Source: Streptomyces ficellus
GTDB lineage: Bacteria > Actinomycetota > Actinomycetes > Streptomycetales > Streptomycetaceae
Reading direction: 5' to 3'
Length of the DNA: 64,000 nucleotides
Assembly (NCBI RefSeq): GCF_009739905.1
Contig: NZ_CP034279.1
Coordinates: 5,270,001-5,334,000 of the forward strand
Shown: positions 9,289 to 17,117 of the stretch, one piece after another
Layout of the letters: every line of letters starts with the position of its first letter
Position numbering within the stretch: the first letter of the stretch is position 1
Translations under genes and position numbers: made by a program
The notes under the pieces: generated by a model
Told to the model about the DNA's origin: nothing
Databases searched by the model: none
The model's input: the letters and a program-made list of their open reading frames with translations, nothing else

Positions 9289-9710
9289 CAGCGGCGGTGC
9301 TCGTAGACCTTCTCCGCCCAGCCGGCGACCTGCGCGTCCGACAGGTGGCGGGCGATGTCGGCCTCGCTGATCATCCCGACCAGGCGCTTGTTCTCGATCA
9401 CGGGGAGCCGGCGGATGCGGTGCTCCTTCATCTCGCGCAGCACCTCCTCCGCGTCCGCGTTCGCGTCGATCCAGCGCGGCGTGCCCTTCGCCATCTCGCC
9501 CGCCGTGATGCGGGCCGGGTCGTGGCCCCTGGCCACGCAGCCGACGACGATGTCGCGGTCGGTGAGGATGCCGCAGAGGCGCTCGTTCTCGTCGGCGATG
9601 GGCAGGGCGCCCACGTCGAGGTCGCGCATCATCTGCGCGGCACGGTCGAGGGTCTCGTGGGCCGGGAGCCACTCGGCTCCGGGGTGCATGATGTCCTTGG
9701 CGGTGGTCAT
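9288..9710 (-). CDS. CBS-domain protein
   Basis: This 140-residue protein consists of two CBS motifs that form one Bateman module. The first covers TTAKDIMHPGAEWLPAHETLDRAAQMM and GALPIADENERLCGILTDRDIVV. The second covers MAKGTPRWIDANADAEEVLREMKEHRIRRLPVIENKRLVGMISEADIARHL. Such free-standing CBS proteins bind adenosine nucleotides and modulate other proteins; the partner is not evident here. GGAGG lies 11 bases before the ATG. It is a single gene on the minus strand, downstream of the DUF3105/DUF305 pair but separated from it by a strong hairpin, so probably transcribed alone. Confidence 0.9.
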   Translation of the reverse strand: MTTAKDIMHPGAEWLPAHETLDRAAQMMRDLDVGALPIADENERLCGILTDRDIVVGCVARGHDPARITAGEMAKGTPRWIDANADAEEVLREMKEHRIRRLPVIENKRLVGMISEADIARHLSDAQVAGWAEKVYEHRR

Positions 9711-9815
9711 GGGGTTCTTTTCCTCCGGAAACGCCAGATGGCGCCGTACGTCGGTCCCCGAGCGCTCCCCATTCTCGCCGCGCCCCCACCACCCCGCGAC
9801 CGCTGCGCCGCCGGA

Positions 9816-9850
9816 CGGCGGCCGCCCCGGGAGAACCGGGGCGGCCGCCG
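9816..9850 (-). terminator. Terminator after the DUF305 gene
   Basis: A perfect 15-bp stem (CGGCGGCCGCCCCGG and its complement) with loop GAGAA starts 13 bases after the stop codon of the DUF305 gene. It ends the DUF3105-DUF305 operon. Confidence 0.8.
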
Positions 9851-9863
9851 CGACCCGGCGTGC

Positions 9864-10562
9864 CTACGGCTTCGCGCCGCGCTTCTTCAGCAGCTCGGCC
9901 ATCAGCAGGATCTCCGACTGCTGGGCGTCGACCATGCCCTGGGCCAGGTCCCGCTCGACGCCGGGCCGGCACGCGTCCACGCAGCCCTCCGCCATGTGCA
10001 CCCCGCCCTTGTGGTGCTCGGTCATCAGCCGCAGGTACAGGATCTCCGCCCGCTTGCCGCTCGCCGCCCGCAACTCGTCCAGCTGGGCCGCCGTGGCCAT
10101 GCCCGGCATCAGCGGGCCGGACTGCCCGGAGCCGTGCCCGGCCCCGTGCGACGACCCGTGCGAGGAGCCGTGCGAGGGCATGCCCATCCAGGCCATCGGC
10201 TCGACCCCCGCCACGACCTTCGGCAGGCCCCACATGTCCAGCCAGCCCAGCATCATGCCGCGCTGGTTGGCCTGCGTGTTGGCGATGTCGTACGCCAGCC
10301 GGCGCACCTCCTCGTCCTCCGTGCGGTCCCGCACGATGAACGACATCTCCACCGCCTGCTGGTGGTGGACGGACATGTCCCGCGCGAACCCGGCGTCCGC
10401 CGAATCCACCGCCGGCGCCGCCTCGGCACCCGTCTCGGCACGGGGCTCCGGACCCGCCGACGCGACGACCGTCGCCGCACCGGCGAAGAGCAGCGCCAGC
10501 ACCACGGCCGTGACCGCCGCCCACTGCGTACGCGTCACCCTGCGCACCGTCGCAGACGTCAC
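9864..10562 (-). CDS. DUF305-domain secreted/membrane protein, His-rich
   Basis: The 232-residue protein has one N-terminal hydrophobic segment (WAAVTAVVLALLFAGAATVVASA) that acts as anchor or signal, then a DUF305 domain. The family marks are FARDMSVHHQQAVEMS and YLRLMTEHHKGGVHMAEG, two helices with paired His and Met that match the ferritin-like four-helix fold. Between them lies a His/Gly/Ser loop with repeated HGSS units (MPSHGSSHGSSHGAGHGSG). Proteins of this family are often found in copper-linked operons, and the His/Met content fits metal binding; this is inference. The GTG start overlaps the TGA of the DUF3105 gene (GTGA), so the two are co-translated. Confidence 0.88.
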   Translation of the reverse strand: MTSATVRRVTRTQWAAVTAVVLALLFAGAATVVASAGPEPRAETGAEAAPAVDSADAGFARDMSVHHQQAVEMSFIVRDRTEDEEVRRLAYDIANTQANQRGMMLGWLDMWGLPKVVAGVEPMAWMGMPSHGSSHGSSHGAGHGSGQSGPLMPGMATAAQLDELRAASGKRAEILYLRLMTEHHKGGVHMAEGCVDACRPGVERDLAQGMVDAQQSEILLMAELLKKRGAKP

Positions 10563-11209
10563 TGCGCGTCCAGCCCGTTGGTGCACGCCGCGCCCGGCTC
10601 GGGCGTCTGCGGGCCCTGCACGTACCGGGTGAAGAAGGCGTCCACCCGCGGGTCGTCGGCCCCGTCGACCGTGACCTGCTTGCCCCATGCGCTCAGCATG
10701 ATCGCGCCGGTCTGCTCCTTGACCGGGCTCATGAAGGAGTACGAGGTCTTGCCGACCTTCTCCTCCAGCTTCTTCACGTCGGCGGCGGGCGCCTTGTCGT
10801 TGTACGTCACCCACACCGCGCCGTGCTCCAGCGAGTGCACGGCGTTCCGCTCGGGGACCGGCTTCTTGTAGACGTTCCGGTCGCAGTTCAGCCACACCTG
10901 GTCGTGGTCGCCGCCGACCGGGGGCTTCATCGGGTACGTCACGGGCTTGGTGACGTGGTTGCGGCCCAGCTTCTTGGCGTCCCAGGACTTCTCCTCGCCG
11001 ATGGGCGCCTTCGCCGCGGCCTCCCGCTGCTCCTGCTCCTTGTTCTCCTTGTTCAGCACGTATCCGCCGAAGCCGACGAGACCGGCGACCACGAGGGCGG
11101 AGACGGAGATCGTGATGATGCGGTTGCGGCGCTCGCGGGCCTGCTCCGCCCGGCGCATCTGCTCTATTCGGGCGCGGCGGTCGGCGGTGGAAGATCGGTT
11201 GGCAGCCAT
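10559..11209 (-). CDS. DUF3105-domain membrane protein
   Basis: The 216-residue protein starts with a charged segment (RRARIEQMRRAEQARERRNR), then one membrane helix (IITISVSALVVAGLVGFGGYVL), then an extracytoplasmic DUF3105 domain. Recognisable parts are GRNHVTKPVTYPMKPPVGGDHDQVWLNC, HSLEHGAVWVTYN and a late ACTNGL. These conserved His and Cys residues suggest metal or redox chemistry, but no function is established. It is the first gene of a two-gene operon with the DUF305 protein. AAGGA lies about 10 bases before the ATG. The upstream gap contains repeat element copy A. Confidence 0.88.
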   Translation of the reverse strand: MAANRSSTADRRARIEQMRRAEQARERRNRIITISVSALVVAGLVGFGGYVLNKENKEQEQREAAAKAPIGEEKSWDAKKLGRNHVTKPVTYPMKPPVGGDHDQVWLNCDRNVYKKPVPERNAVHSLEHGAVWVTYNDKAPAADVKKLEEKVGKTSYSFMSPVKEQTGAIMLSAWGKQVTVDGADDPRVDAFFTRYVQGPQTPEPGAACTNGLDAQ

Positions 11210-11271
11210 GGTGGGTGGTCCTTCTCGGAGGTCGGAAGTCGTGTGGGGGCGTCGGAGCTGCGGCGGGCCGC

Positions 11272-11449
11272 CTCGGGAGTGTCCGCGACGTATCGGCGTC
11301 CGCCCGGAGGGCGGGGGTCGCGGTGTCCGGTGCGTGCGATCGCAAGGCGGAGGAGGGAGTCATGGCGGAGCCATGGCGACCGACCACAACGCCGCGAGCG
11401 CGCGTGCGGGGCGCAGCGGGCCAGGCGAGAGTGCGCGGACACGACCTAG
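11272..11449 (-). repeat. 178-bp dispersed element, copy A
   Basis: Read on the minus strand this starts CTAGGTCGTGTCCG and ends CGGACACTCCCGAG, so the ends form an imperfect 14-bp terminal inverted repeat. Internal hairpins are CATGGC-TCC-GCCATG and CCGCCC-TCC-GGGCGG. It aligns without gaps to copy C (60278-60455), about 154 of 178 positions by hand. The terminal CTAG (11446-11449) contains the TAG stop codon of the small secreted-protein gene. It contains a GGAGG followed by an ATG open frame (MAEPWRPTT...) that is also present in copy C, but nothing suggests a real protein. Probably a MITE-like element. Confidence 0.85.
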
Positions 11450-11859
11450 GTCCGCAGCACCTGAAGGACGTGGAGATCGGGCGCGCGCGGGCGGGCGTCG
11501 GACGCGGCGGGCCGGACCACCGGGGGATGCAGCCCGGCCCGTACGAGCGCGTCCGCCTGCGGCGGCGGGTCGAGGGGCGGGACGGTCAGGACCGCCGGCG
11601 TCCGGTACGGGAAGAGACCGCAGTCGCCCCGGTCGTAGGGGCAGCTGTACTCGTGGTGCGGCTGCGCGGCGAGCGTCACCCGCCGCTCGTGACCCGCGCC
11701 GTCCGGGCCCTCGGCGGCACCGTGCGGGGAGAGGCAGACGAAGAGCACGGCGAGCAGCGTCGCCACCGCGCCGAGCAGCGCGGTGGGACGCGCGATGCGT
11801 ATGAAACCGCGGCCCCCCATGGGCGCTGATGGTAATGGGCCGACCGCCCGGTCAGCCAT
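11446..11859 (-). CDS. Small secreted or membrane-anchored protein of unknown function
   Basis: This 137-residue protein (124 if the ATG at 11820 is used) has an N-terminal hydrophobic helix, PTALLGAVATLLAVLFVCLSP. A short extracytoplasmic part follows with HHEYSCPYDRGDCGLFPYRTP and a tail ending DLHVLQVLRT. The two Cys and two His in the middle could bind metal or form a disulphide. I do not recognise a named family. The upstream ATG was chosen because it overlaps the PP2C gene stop by 8 bases, suggesting translational coupling; the shorter start lacks a ribosome site as well. Its TAG stop codon is provided by the end of repeat element copy A. Confidence 0.65.
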   Translation of the reverse strand: MADRAVGPLPSAPMGGRGFIRIARPTALLGAVATLLAVLFVCLSPHGAAEGPDGAGHERRVTLAAQPHHEYSCPYDRGDCGLFPYRTPAVLTVPPLDPPPQADALVRAGLHPPVVRPAASDARPRAPDLHVLQVLRT

Positions 11860-12931
11860 GGCCGTCCGGAGTGCTGAGCGCCAGCAGCGCCACGTCGTCG
11901 GCGACCTCACCCGCGTACGACGACAGATCGCGCCACACCGCCCGCACCAGCTCCACCGGCGACGCGGGCCGCGCACCCGCCCGGAGCCGGTTCGCCAGCG
12001 GATAGAACGCGCCCGTCGCGTCCCGTGCCTCCGTCACCCCGTCCGTGTGCGCGAGCAGCACGTCAGTCGGCCGCATCGGCACCGTCACCGCCTCCGGCGC
12101 CCGGAACTCCACCAGCGCCAGCCCCAGCGGCGCGCCCGGCACCAGCTCCACCTCCCGCGCCCCGGCGCCGTCCACCAGCAGGGGCGCCGGGTGGCCGCAG
12201 CTGAGCACCCGCACGGCCGTGCCGTCCCGGGGGAACTCCATCAGCACCGCCGTCGCGAACACCTCCGTGTCCTCCCGCCCCGCCGAGTCCACCACCAGCC
12301 GCCGGTCCAGCCGCTTCGCCACCCCGGCGAGGTCCGGCTCGTCGAGCACGGCCTCCCGGAACGCGCCCAGCAGCGCCGACACCGTCCCCACCGCCGCCAG
12401 CCCGTGCCCCTTCACGTCGGCGACGACGGCCCGTACGCCGTACGGCCCGTCCTGCACGTCGTACAGGTCGCCGCCGACCAGCGTCCCCCGCTCCGCCGCC
12501 CGGTACAGCGCCCCGCACCGCACCGGGCCCACCCGCTCCGGCATCGGCGGCAGCACCGCGAGCTGGGCCGCCTCCGCCACCGTCCGCACCGACACCAGCT
12601 GGGCGTCCCGTCTCACCCGCACCCCCGCGAGGACCACGCTGACCACCCCGATCAGCCCGAACGCCAGCAGGTCCCCGTACGTGACGTCGTCCGCGCGGAT
12701 CACCGGCAACAGCAGCAGCGCGAAGAGGGTGGCCGCCACCAGGGCGGTGCCGAGCATCCCGTACAGCAGCGTCGTCAGCGGCGGAACCACGGCGAACGCG
12801 AAACCGAGCTGCACGCTCTTGGGCGTGGTGAGCTGCACGATCACCAGCAGGACCATCGTCAGCCACGGGAGCAGGCGCAGCCAGACCGGCGGCCTGCCGG
12901 TGCCGGGCAGCTCCTGAGTGCCACGGTCCAT
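11852..12931 (-). CDS. Membrane PP2C/SpoIIE-type serine phosphatase
   Basis: The 359-residue protein has an N-terminal membrane region of about five helices (PVWLRLLPWLTMVLLVIVQLTT through LLAFGLIGVVSVVLAGV), then a cytoplasmic SpoIIE-type PP2C domain from about residue 130. Metal-binding and catalytic motifs are GGDLYDVQDG, VADVKGHGLAA, LSCGHPAPLL, HTDGVTEARD and DDVALLALS. Such phosphatases in Streptomyces usually act on anti-sigma-factor antagonists, but no such partner is adjacent, so the target is unknown. The start was placed at ATG 12931 (MDRGTQELPG); a longer frame starting at 12994 has no support. It is divergent from the glutamine synthetase-like gene. Confidence 0.88.
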   Translation of the reverse strand: MDRGTQELPGTGRPPVWLRLLPWLTMVLLVIVQLTTPKSVQLGFAFAVVPPLTTLLYGMLGTALVAATLFALLLLPVIRADDVTYGDLLAFGLIGVVSVVLAGVRVRRDAQLVSVRTVAEAAQLAVLPPMPERVGPVRCGALYRAAERGTLVGGDLYDVQDGPYGVRAVVADVKGHGLAAVGTVSALLGAFREAVLDEPDLAGVAKRLDRRLVVDSAGREDTEVFATAVLMEFPRDGTAVRVLSCGHPAPLLVDGAGAREVELVPGAPLGLALVEFRAPEAVTVPMRPTDVLLAHTDGVTEARDATGAFYPLANRLRAGARPASPVELVRAVWRDLSSYAGEVADDVALLALSTPDGHG

Positions 12932-12990
12932 GGGACCAGTCTGCGAGGCCTCCGTTACCTGCGCCACAGAGGTCCATGCACTATGGGTTC

Positions 12991-13006
12991 GCAACGTGCA
13001 CGAAAC
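12991..13006. promoter_or_regulatory. Possible GlnR-type box upstream of the GlnA2-like gene
   Basis: GCAAC-N6-GAAAC fits one a/b half-site pair of the GlnR consensus (GTNAC-N6-GAAAC) and lies 45 bases before the start codon. Only one pair is clear, so this may be chance. Confidence 0.3.
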
Positions 13007-13050
13007 CGTGTGGTGGCATGCTGGCCTGATCAGCGAGGATGGGTGTGGAA

Positions 13051-14412
13051 ATGGACAAGCAGCAGGAATTCGTACTCCGTACGCTCGAGGAGCGCGACAT
13101 CCGCTTCGTGCGCCTGTGGTTCACGGACGTGCTCGGCTTCCTCAAGTCCGTCGCCGTGGCCCCCGCCGAGCTGGAACAGGCCTTCGACGAGGGCATCGGG
13201 TTCGACGGCTCGGCGATCGAGGGCTTCGCCCGGGTGTACGAGTCGGACATGATCGCGAAGCCCGATCCCGGGACCTTCCAGATCCTGCCGTGGCGCGCGG
13301 AGGCGCCCGGGACGGCCCGGATGTTCTGCGACATCCTGATGCCCGACGGCTCGCCGTCCTTCGCCGATCCCCGCTACGTCCTCAAGCGCATCCTGGCCAA
13401 GACCTCCGACCTCGGGTTCACCTTCTACACCCACCCCGAGATCGAGTTCTTCCTGCTGAAGGACAAGCCCCTGGACGGCTCCCGCCCCACCCCGGCGGAC
13501 AACTCCGGCTACTTCGACCACACCCCGCAGAACGTCGGCATGGACTTCCGCCGCCAGGCGATCACCATGCTCGAATCGATGGGCATCTCCGTCGAGTTCA
13601 GCCACCACGAGGGCGCGCCGGGCCAGCAGGAGATCGACCTCCGCTACGCCGACGCCCTGTCGACCGCCGACAACATCATGACGTTCCGCCTGGTCATGAA
13701 GCAGGTCGCGCTGGAGCAGGGAGTCCAGGCCACCTTCATGCCGAAGCCGTTCTCGGAATACCCCGGCTCGGGCATGCACACCCACCTCTCCCTCTTCGAG
13801 GGCGACCGCAACGCCTTCTACGAGTCGGGCGCCGAGTACCAGCTGTCCAAGGTGGGACGTTCCTTCATCGCGGGCCTCCTGAAGCACGCGGCGGAGATCT
13901 CGGCCGTCACCAACCAGTGGGTCAACTCCTACAAGCGCATCTGGGGCGGCTCCACCCGCACCGCCGGCTCGGGCGGCGAGGCCCCCTCCTACATCTGCTG
14001 GGGCCACAACAACCGCTCCGCCCTGATCCGCGTCCCCATGTACAAGCCGGGCAAGACCGGCTCCGCCCGTGTCGAGGTCCGCTCCATCGACGCGGGCGCC
14101 AACCCGTACCTGACGTACGCGGTCCTGCTGGCGGCGGGCCTGAAGGGCATCGAGGAGAGCTACGAACTCCCCGCCGGCGCCGACGACGACGTCTGGGCCC
14201 TCTCCGACGCCGAACGCCGCGCCATGGGCATCGAGCCGCTCCCGCAGAACCTGGGCGAGGCGATCTCCCTGATGGAGCGCAGCGAACTGGTCGCCGAGAC
14301 GCTCGGCGAGCACGTCTTCGACTTCTTCCTCCGCAACAAGAAGCAGGAGTGGGAGGAGTACCGCTCCGAGGTCACCGCCTTCGAGCTGCGGAAGAACCTG
14401 CCGGTGCTTTAG
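13051..14412 (+). CDS. glnA2: Glutamine synthetase-like protein (GlnA2 type)
   Basis: The 453-residue protein is a complete GSI-fold enzyme. The N-terminal beta-grasp part is followed by FDGSAIEGFARVYESDM, the ATP/metal loops YTHPEIEFFLL and EFSHHEGAPGQQEIDLRYADAL, the catalytic GSGMHTHLSLFEG, and NNRSALIRVP with ARVEVRSIDAGANPYL near the end. The usual adenylylation-loop Tyr region is not obvious, in line with the GlnA2-4 group rather than GlnI. In S. coelicolor such paralogues do not serve as main glutamine synthetases and some act as gamma-glutamyl-polyamine synthetases; applying this here is inference. ATG 13051 (MDKQQEF) was preferred over 13039 because the latter has no room for a ribosome site. 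Confidence 0.9.
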   Translation: MDKQQEFVLRTLEERDIRFVRLWFTDVLGFLKSVAVAPAELEQAFDEGIGFDGSAIEGFARVYESDMIAKPDPGTFQILPWRAEAPGTARMFCDILMPDGSPSFADPRYVLKRILAKTSDLGFTFYTHPEIEFFLLKDKPLDGSRPTPADNSGYFDHTPQNVGMDFRRQAITMLESMGISVEFSHHEGAPGQQEIDLRYADALSTADNIMTFRLVMKQVALEQGVQATFMPKPFSEYPGSGMHTHLSLFEGDRNAFYESGAEYQLSKVGRSFIAGLLKHAAEISAVTNQWVNSYKRIWGGSTRTAGSGGEAPSYICWGHNNRSALIRVPMYKPGKTGSARVEVRSIDAGANPYLTYAVLLAAGLKGIEESYELPAGADDDVWALSDAERRAMGIEPLPQNLGEAISLMERSELVAETLGEHVFDFFLRNKKQEWEEYRSEVTAFELRKNLPVL

Positions 14413-14451
14413 GCGCGGACGCGGGCGCGGAACGCCGCGGGCCGGGACGCC

Positions 14452-14482
14452 GCGGGCCGACGGTCACCGACCGCCGGCCCGC
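14452..14482. terminator. Terminator after glnA2-like gene
   Basis: A 14-bp stem with one wobble or mismatch (GCGGGCCGACGGTC / GACCGCCGGCCCGC) and a 3-base loop lies between the convergent glnA2-like and DUF4234 genes. It can work in both directions. Confidence 0.75.
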
Positions 14483-14511
14483 AACCGTGTCGGCAGGGCG
14501 TACGTGCGTGC

Positions 14512-14913
14512 TCAGACCGCCAGGGGCACGTGTTCGCCCTCTTCGCGGTTGCCGTGGAGGGCCCAGATCTGGTTCATCTCGTGCTGGTAGTACAGCGGGT
14601 GCAGACTGAAGACGAACACCAGGATGAGGCCGATCCACGGGTTGCAGGTCGGCTCCATTCCGGCCGCCCGCTGCATGCGGGCGATGCGGTCGCCCGTGTT
14701 GTACACCGAGATGAACGGCGGGACGATCAGGATCCAGCCGAGGGCGATGGCCACCACGGCCATACCCGGCTGCACCTCGATGCGATTGTCGAAGTCGCGC
14801 GCCTCGCGGTTGACCTTGTAGTACCAGACCAGGTGGTAGATCCCCAGGGTGATCAGTGGCCAGACGAGCCACACGAGAAAGATGTTCCGGGTCTTGCCTA
14901 CGCGGCCGGTCAT
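14512..14913 (-). CDS. DUF4234-domain small membrane protein
   Basis: This 133-residue protein has three or four membrane segments. It begins VGKTRNIFLVWLVWPLITLGIYHLVWYYKVNREARDFD, which is the hallmark of the DUF4234 family, then MAVVAIALGWILIVPPFISVYNTGDRIARMQ and WIGLILVFVFSLHPLYYQHEMNQIW. Its role is unknown; related proteins are common in actinomycetes near cell-surface genes. GGAGGT ends 5 bases before ATG 14913, which favours that start over the in-frame GTG at 14919. It is divergent from the following drug exporter. Confidence 0.88.
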   Translation of the reverse strand: MTGRVGKTRNIFLVWLVWPLITLGIYHLVWYYKVNREARDFDNRIEVQPGMAVVAIALGWILIVPPFISVYNTGDRIARMQRAAGMEPTCNPWIGLILVFVFSLHPLYYQHEMNQIWALHGNREEGEHVPLAV

Positions 14914-15077
14914 GAGCACCTCCGCCGTGGTCTGGTCGTACCTCTCCAGTGCAGCACGCCAGGCCGCGGGGCGCGCGTCAGGACGGGAGTTGCGGTTCCC
15001 GCAACGTTTCTGGGCGGTGGCCGGCGTGCGGTTCCAGCATGGCGGGGCAGCGCATCCCCGGACGTGAGAGGCACACC

Positions 15078-16475
15078 GTGACCACGACGATGCAACCCCC
15101 GCCGATACAGGCCGAGTTGAGCACCGGGCGGCGCTGGACGGTGCTGGCCGTCTGCTGTCTGAGCATGTTCCTCGTGGGCCTGGACACCACCATCGTGAAC
15201 GTGGGGCTGCCGGAGATCGGGCGGGCCCTCGGCGTCGGGACGCGGAGCCTGGAATGGACGGTCGACGCGTACACCGTCGTCCTGGCCGGCCTGCTGATCA
15301 CTTCCGGCGCCATGGCGGACCGGTTCGGGCGCCGGCGGGTCTTCCAGGCCGGGCTGGCCGTGTTCGGCGCCGCCTCCCTGGCCTGCGCGCTCGCGCCCTC
15401 GGTGGGCGTCCTGGTCGCGGCGCGCGCCGCCCAGGGCGTCGGCGCGTCGATGCTCGGCCCGGTGGCCCTCGCGATCGTGGTGAACGCCATGCCCGACCCC
15501 AAGGAGCGGGCCCGGGCGATCGGCGTCTGGGCGTCGGTCTTCGGGCTCAGCATGGCGGTCGGCCCCGTCGCCGGCGGTGCCCTCCTCGCCGGGCTCGACT
15601 GGCGCGCACTGTTCTGGATCAACGCGCCGGTCGTCGTCGCCGCCCTCGTCCTCACCGCCGTGTTCGTACCGGAGTCCCGCGCCGCCCGGGCCCGGCGGCT
15701 CGACCTGCCCGGCCAGGCCCTGCTGACCGTGGTCATCGCCCTGACCGTCGGCGTCCTCATCGAGGGACCGCACATCGGCTGGACGTCACCCCCGGCACTG
15801 GCCGCTTACGCGGCGGCCGTCCTGGCCGCGGCCGCCTTCGCGGCGGTCGAGTCCCGCCGCCGTGAACCGCTCATGGACCTGGCGCTCTACCGCCACCCGG
15901 CCTTCAGCGGCGCCGTGCTCGGAGCCGTGGCGGTCTTCGTCGCCCTCAACGTGACGCTGCTGCTCACCACCCTCTACCTCCAGGACGGCCGCGGCTGGAC
16001 GCCCCTGGCCGCCGGCCTCGCGACCCTCCCCATGGCGGCCGGCGCCACCGTGTGCGCGCCCTGGTCGGGCCGCCTCGTCGGCCGTACCGGACCGCGACGG
16101 CCCCTCGTCCTGGCCGGCGCCTTCATGGCGGCTGGCGGCCTCTGCCTCGTCGGCCTCGACCAGGAGACGGGCGTGCCGCTGATGCTCACGGCGTACGCGC
16201 TCATCGGCATCGGCTTCGGCTTCGCCAACGCACCGCTCACCAACACCGCCGTGAGCGGGCTGCCCCCGGCCCGCGCCGGGGTCGCCGGGGCGATCACCTC
16301 CACCGCGCGCCAGTTCGGCTCGGCGATCGGCATCGCCGTCGCCGGCGGCCTGGTCGCGGGCACCGACCCGGCGGGGCTGGCCCGGGCGTCACGCCCCGGC
16401 TGGCTCCTGGTCGCCGCCTGCGGGCTGCTCCTGGTCCTCGTGGCCCAGGCCGGGCGGCGCCAGGACGCGGCCTAG
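15078..16475 (+). CDS. MFS drug exporter, DHA2 family (EmrB/QacA type)
   Basis: This 465-residue permease has 14 predicted membrane helices. It opens with RRWTVLAVCCLSMFLVGLDTTIVNVGLPEIGRAL, where LDTTIVNVALP is the motif D1 of the 14-helix drug:H+ antiporters. Motif A reads GAMADRFGRRRVFQAG, and motif C reads AVGPVAGGALLAGLDWRALFWINAPV. Members export dyes, disinfectants or antibiotics; the substrate here cannot be told. GAGAGG lies about 7 bases before the GTG start at 15078. There is no adjacent repressor gene, so regulation must come from elsewhere. Confidence 0.92.
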   Translation: MTTTMQPPPIQAELSTGRRWTVLAVCCLSMFLVGLDTTIVNVGLPEIGRALGVGTRSLEWTVDAYTVVLAGLLITSGAMADRFGRRRVFQAGLAVFGAASLACALAPSVGVLVAARAAQGVGASMLGPVALAIVVNAMPDPKERARAIGVWASVFGLSMAVGPVAGGALLAGLDWRALFWINAPVVVAALVLTAVFVPESRAARARRLDLPGQALLTVVIALTVGVLIEGPHIGWTSPPALAAYAAAVLAAAAFAAVESRRREPLMDLALYRHPAFSGAVLGAVAVFVALNVTLLLTTLYLQDGRGWTPLAAGLATLPMAAGATVCAPWSGRLVGRTGPRRPLVLAGAFMAAGGLCLVGLDQETGVPLMLTAYALIGIGFGFANAPLTNTAVSGLPPARAGVAGAITSTARQFGSAIGIAVAGGLVAGTDPAGLARASRPGWLLVAACGLLLVLVAQAGRRQDAA

Positions 16476-16479
16476 CGCC

Positions 16480-16911
16480 CTAGCGCTCCGACAGCTCGGA
16501 GGGCGCCTCCTGGACCGTCCAGCCGTTGCCGTCCGGGTCCTTGAAGAACATGAACGAGTTCCACGTCTCGCCCTTGCCCTCCTCCCAGCCCTTCTCGCCG
16601 ACGTGCTGCACGGGGCTCACCTCCACGCCCCGCGAGACGAGCTGCTCGCGGGCCGCCTCGATGTCGGTCACGCACAGCTGGAGGCCGTGCAGCGAACCGG
16701 GCGTCATCAACTTCTCTCCCGGCGCCCCGGGCATACCGCTCTGCAGGGTGATCGAGCACCGCGAGCCGGGCGGGGTCAGCTGGATGATGCGGAGCCCCGG
16801 CGCCACCTCCGTGTCCAGGTCGACCGTGAATCCGCACTTCGTGCCGTAGAAGTCCTTCGCCCGGTCCAGGTCGGTGGCCGGGACGAGGACGACCTCGAGG
16901 GTCCAGTTCAT
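16480..16911 (-). CDS. VOC-superfamily (glyoxalase-like) protein
   Basis: This 143-residue single VOC module starts MNWTLEVVLVPATDLDRAKDFYGTKCGFTVDLD and ends FKDPDGNGWTVQEAP. The two beta-alpha-beta-beta-beta halves and the terminal DPDGN are typical of glyoxalase, bleomycin-resistance and dioxygenase-like proteins. In the usual metal-ligand positions the first half has E6 and the middle His in GSLHGLQLCVTD, so metal binding is possible. No specific substrate can be named. GGAGGAG lies 6 bases before the ATG. Its 3' end is 4 bases from that of the convergent MFS exporter. Confidence 0.9.
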   Translation of the reverse strand: MNWTLEVVLVPATDLDRAKDFYGTKCGFTVDLDTEVAPGLRIIQLTPPGSRCSITLQSGMPGAPGEKLMTPGSLHGLQLCVTDIEAAREQLVSRGVEVSPVQHVGEKGWEEGKGETWNSFMFFKDPDGNGWTVQEAPSELSER

Positions 16912-17043
16912 GAGCGCTCCTCCGTCGGTGACTGGGTCCATCAAACCCAAACTCCGTACGCGCCGCCGACTGATCGACGACACGCGTCGCGGTTCACGGC
17001 GGCCGGTCCGGAAGGCGAACGGGGGCCTCGCGCCGTGCTGGGA

Positions 17044-17071
17044 CGGCGGTGCTGTCGCCTCAGCACCGCCG
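17044..17071 (-). terminator. Terminator after the acyltransferase gene
   Basis: A perfect 11-bp stem (CGGCGGTGCTG / CAGCACCGCCG) with a 6-base loop lies 46 bases past the stop codon of the hexapeptide-repeat gene. Confidence 0.7.
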
Positions 17072-17117
17072 AGACCTAGGAGGCCCGGCAGGTGCCGGCT
17101 CAGGTGGATGGCTCGTG

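Noticed and set aside
11215..11829. Plus-strand frame starting upstream of and running through element copy A
   Set aside because: It reads through a non-coding repeat and antisense to the secreted-protein gene; no domain signals.
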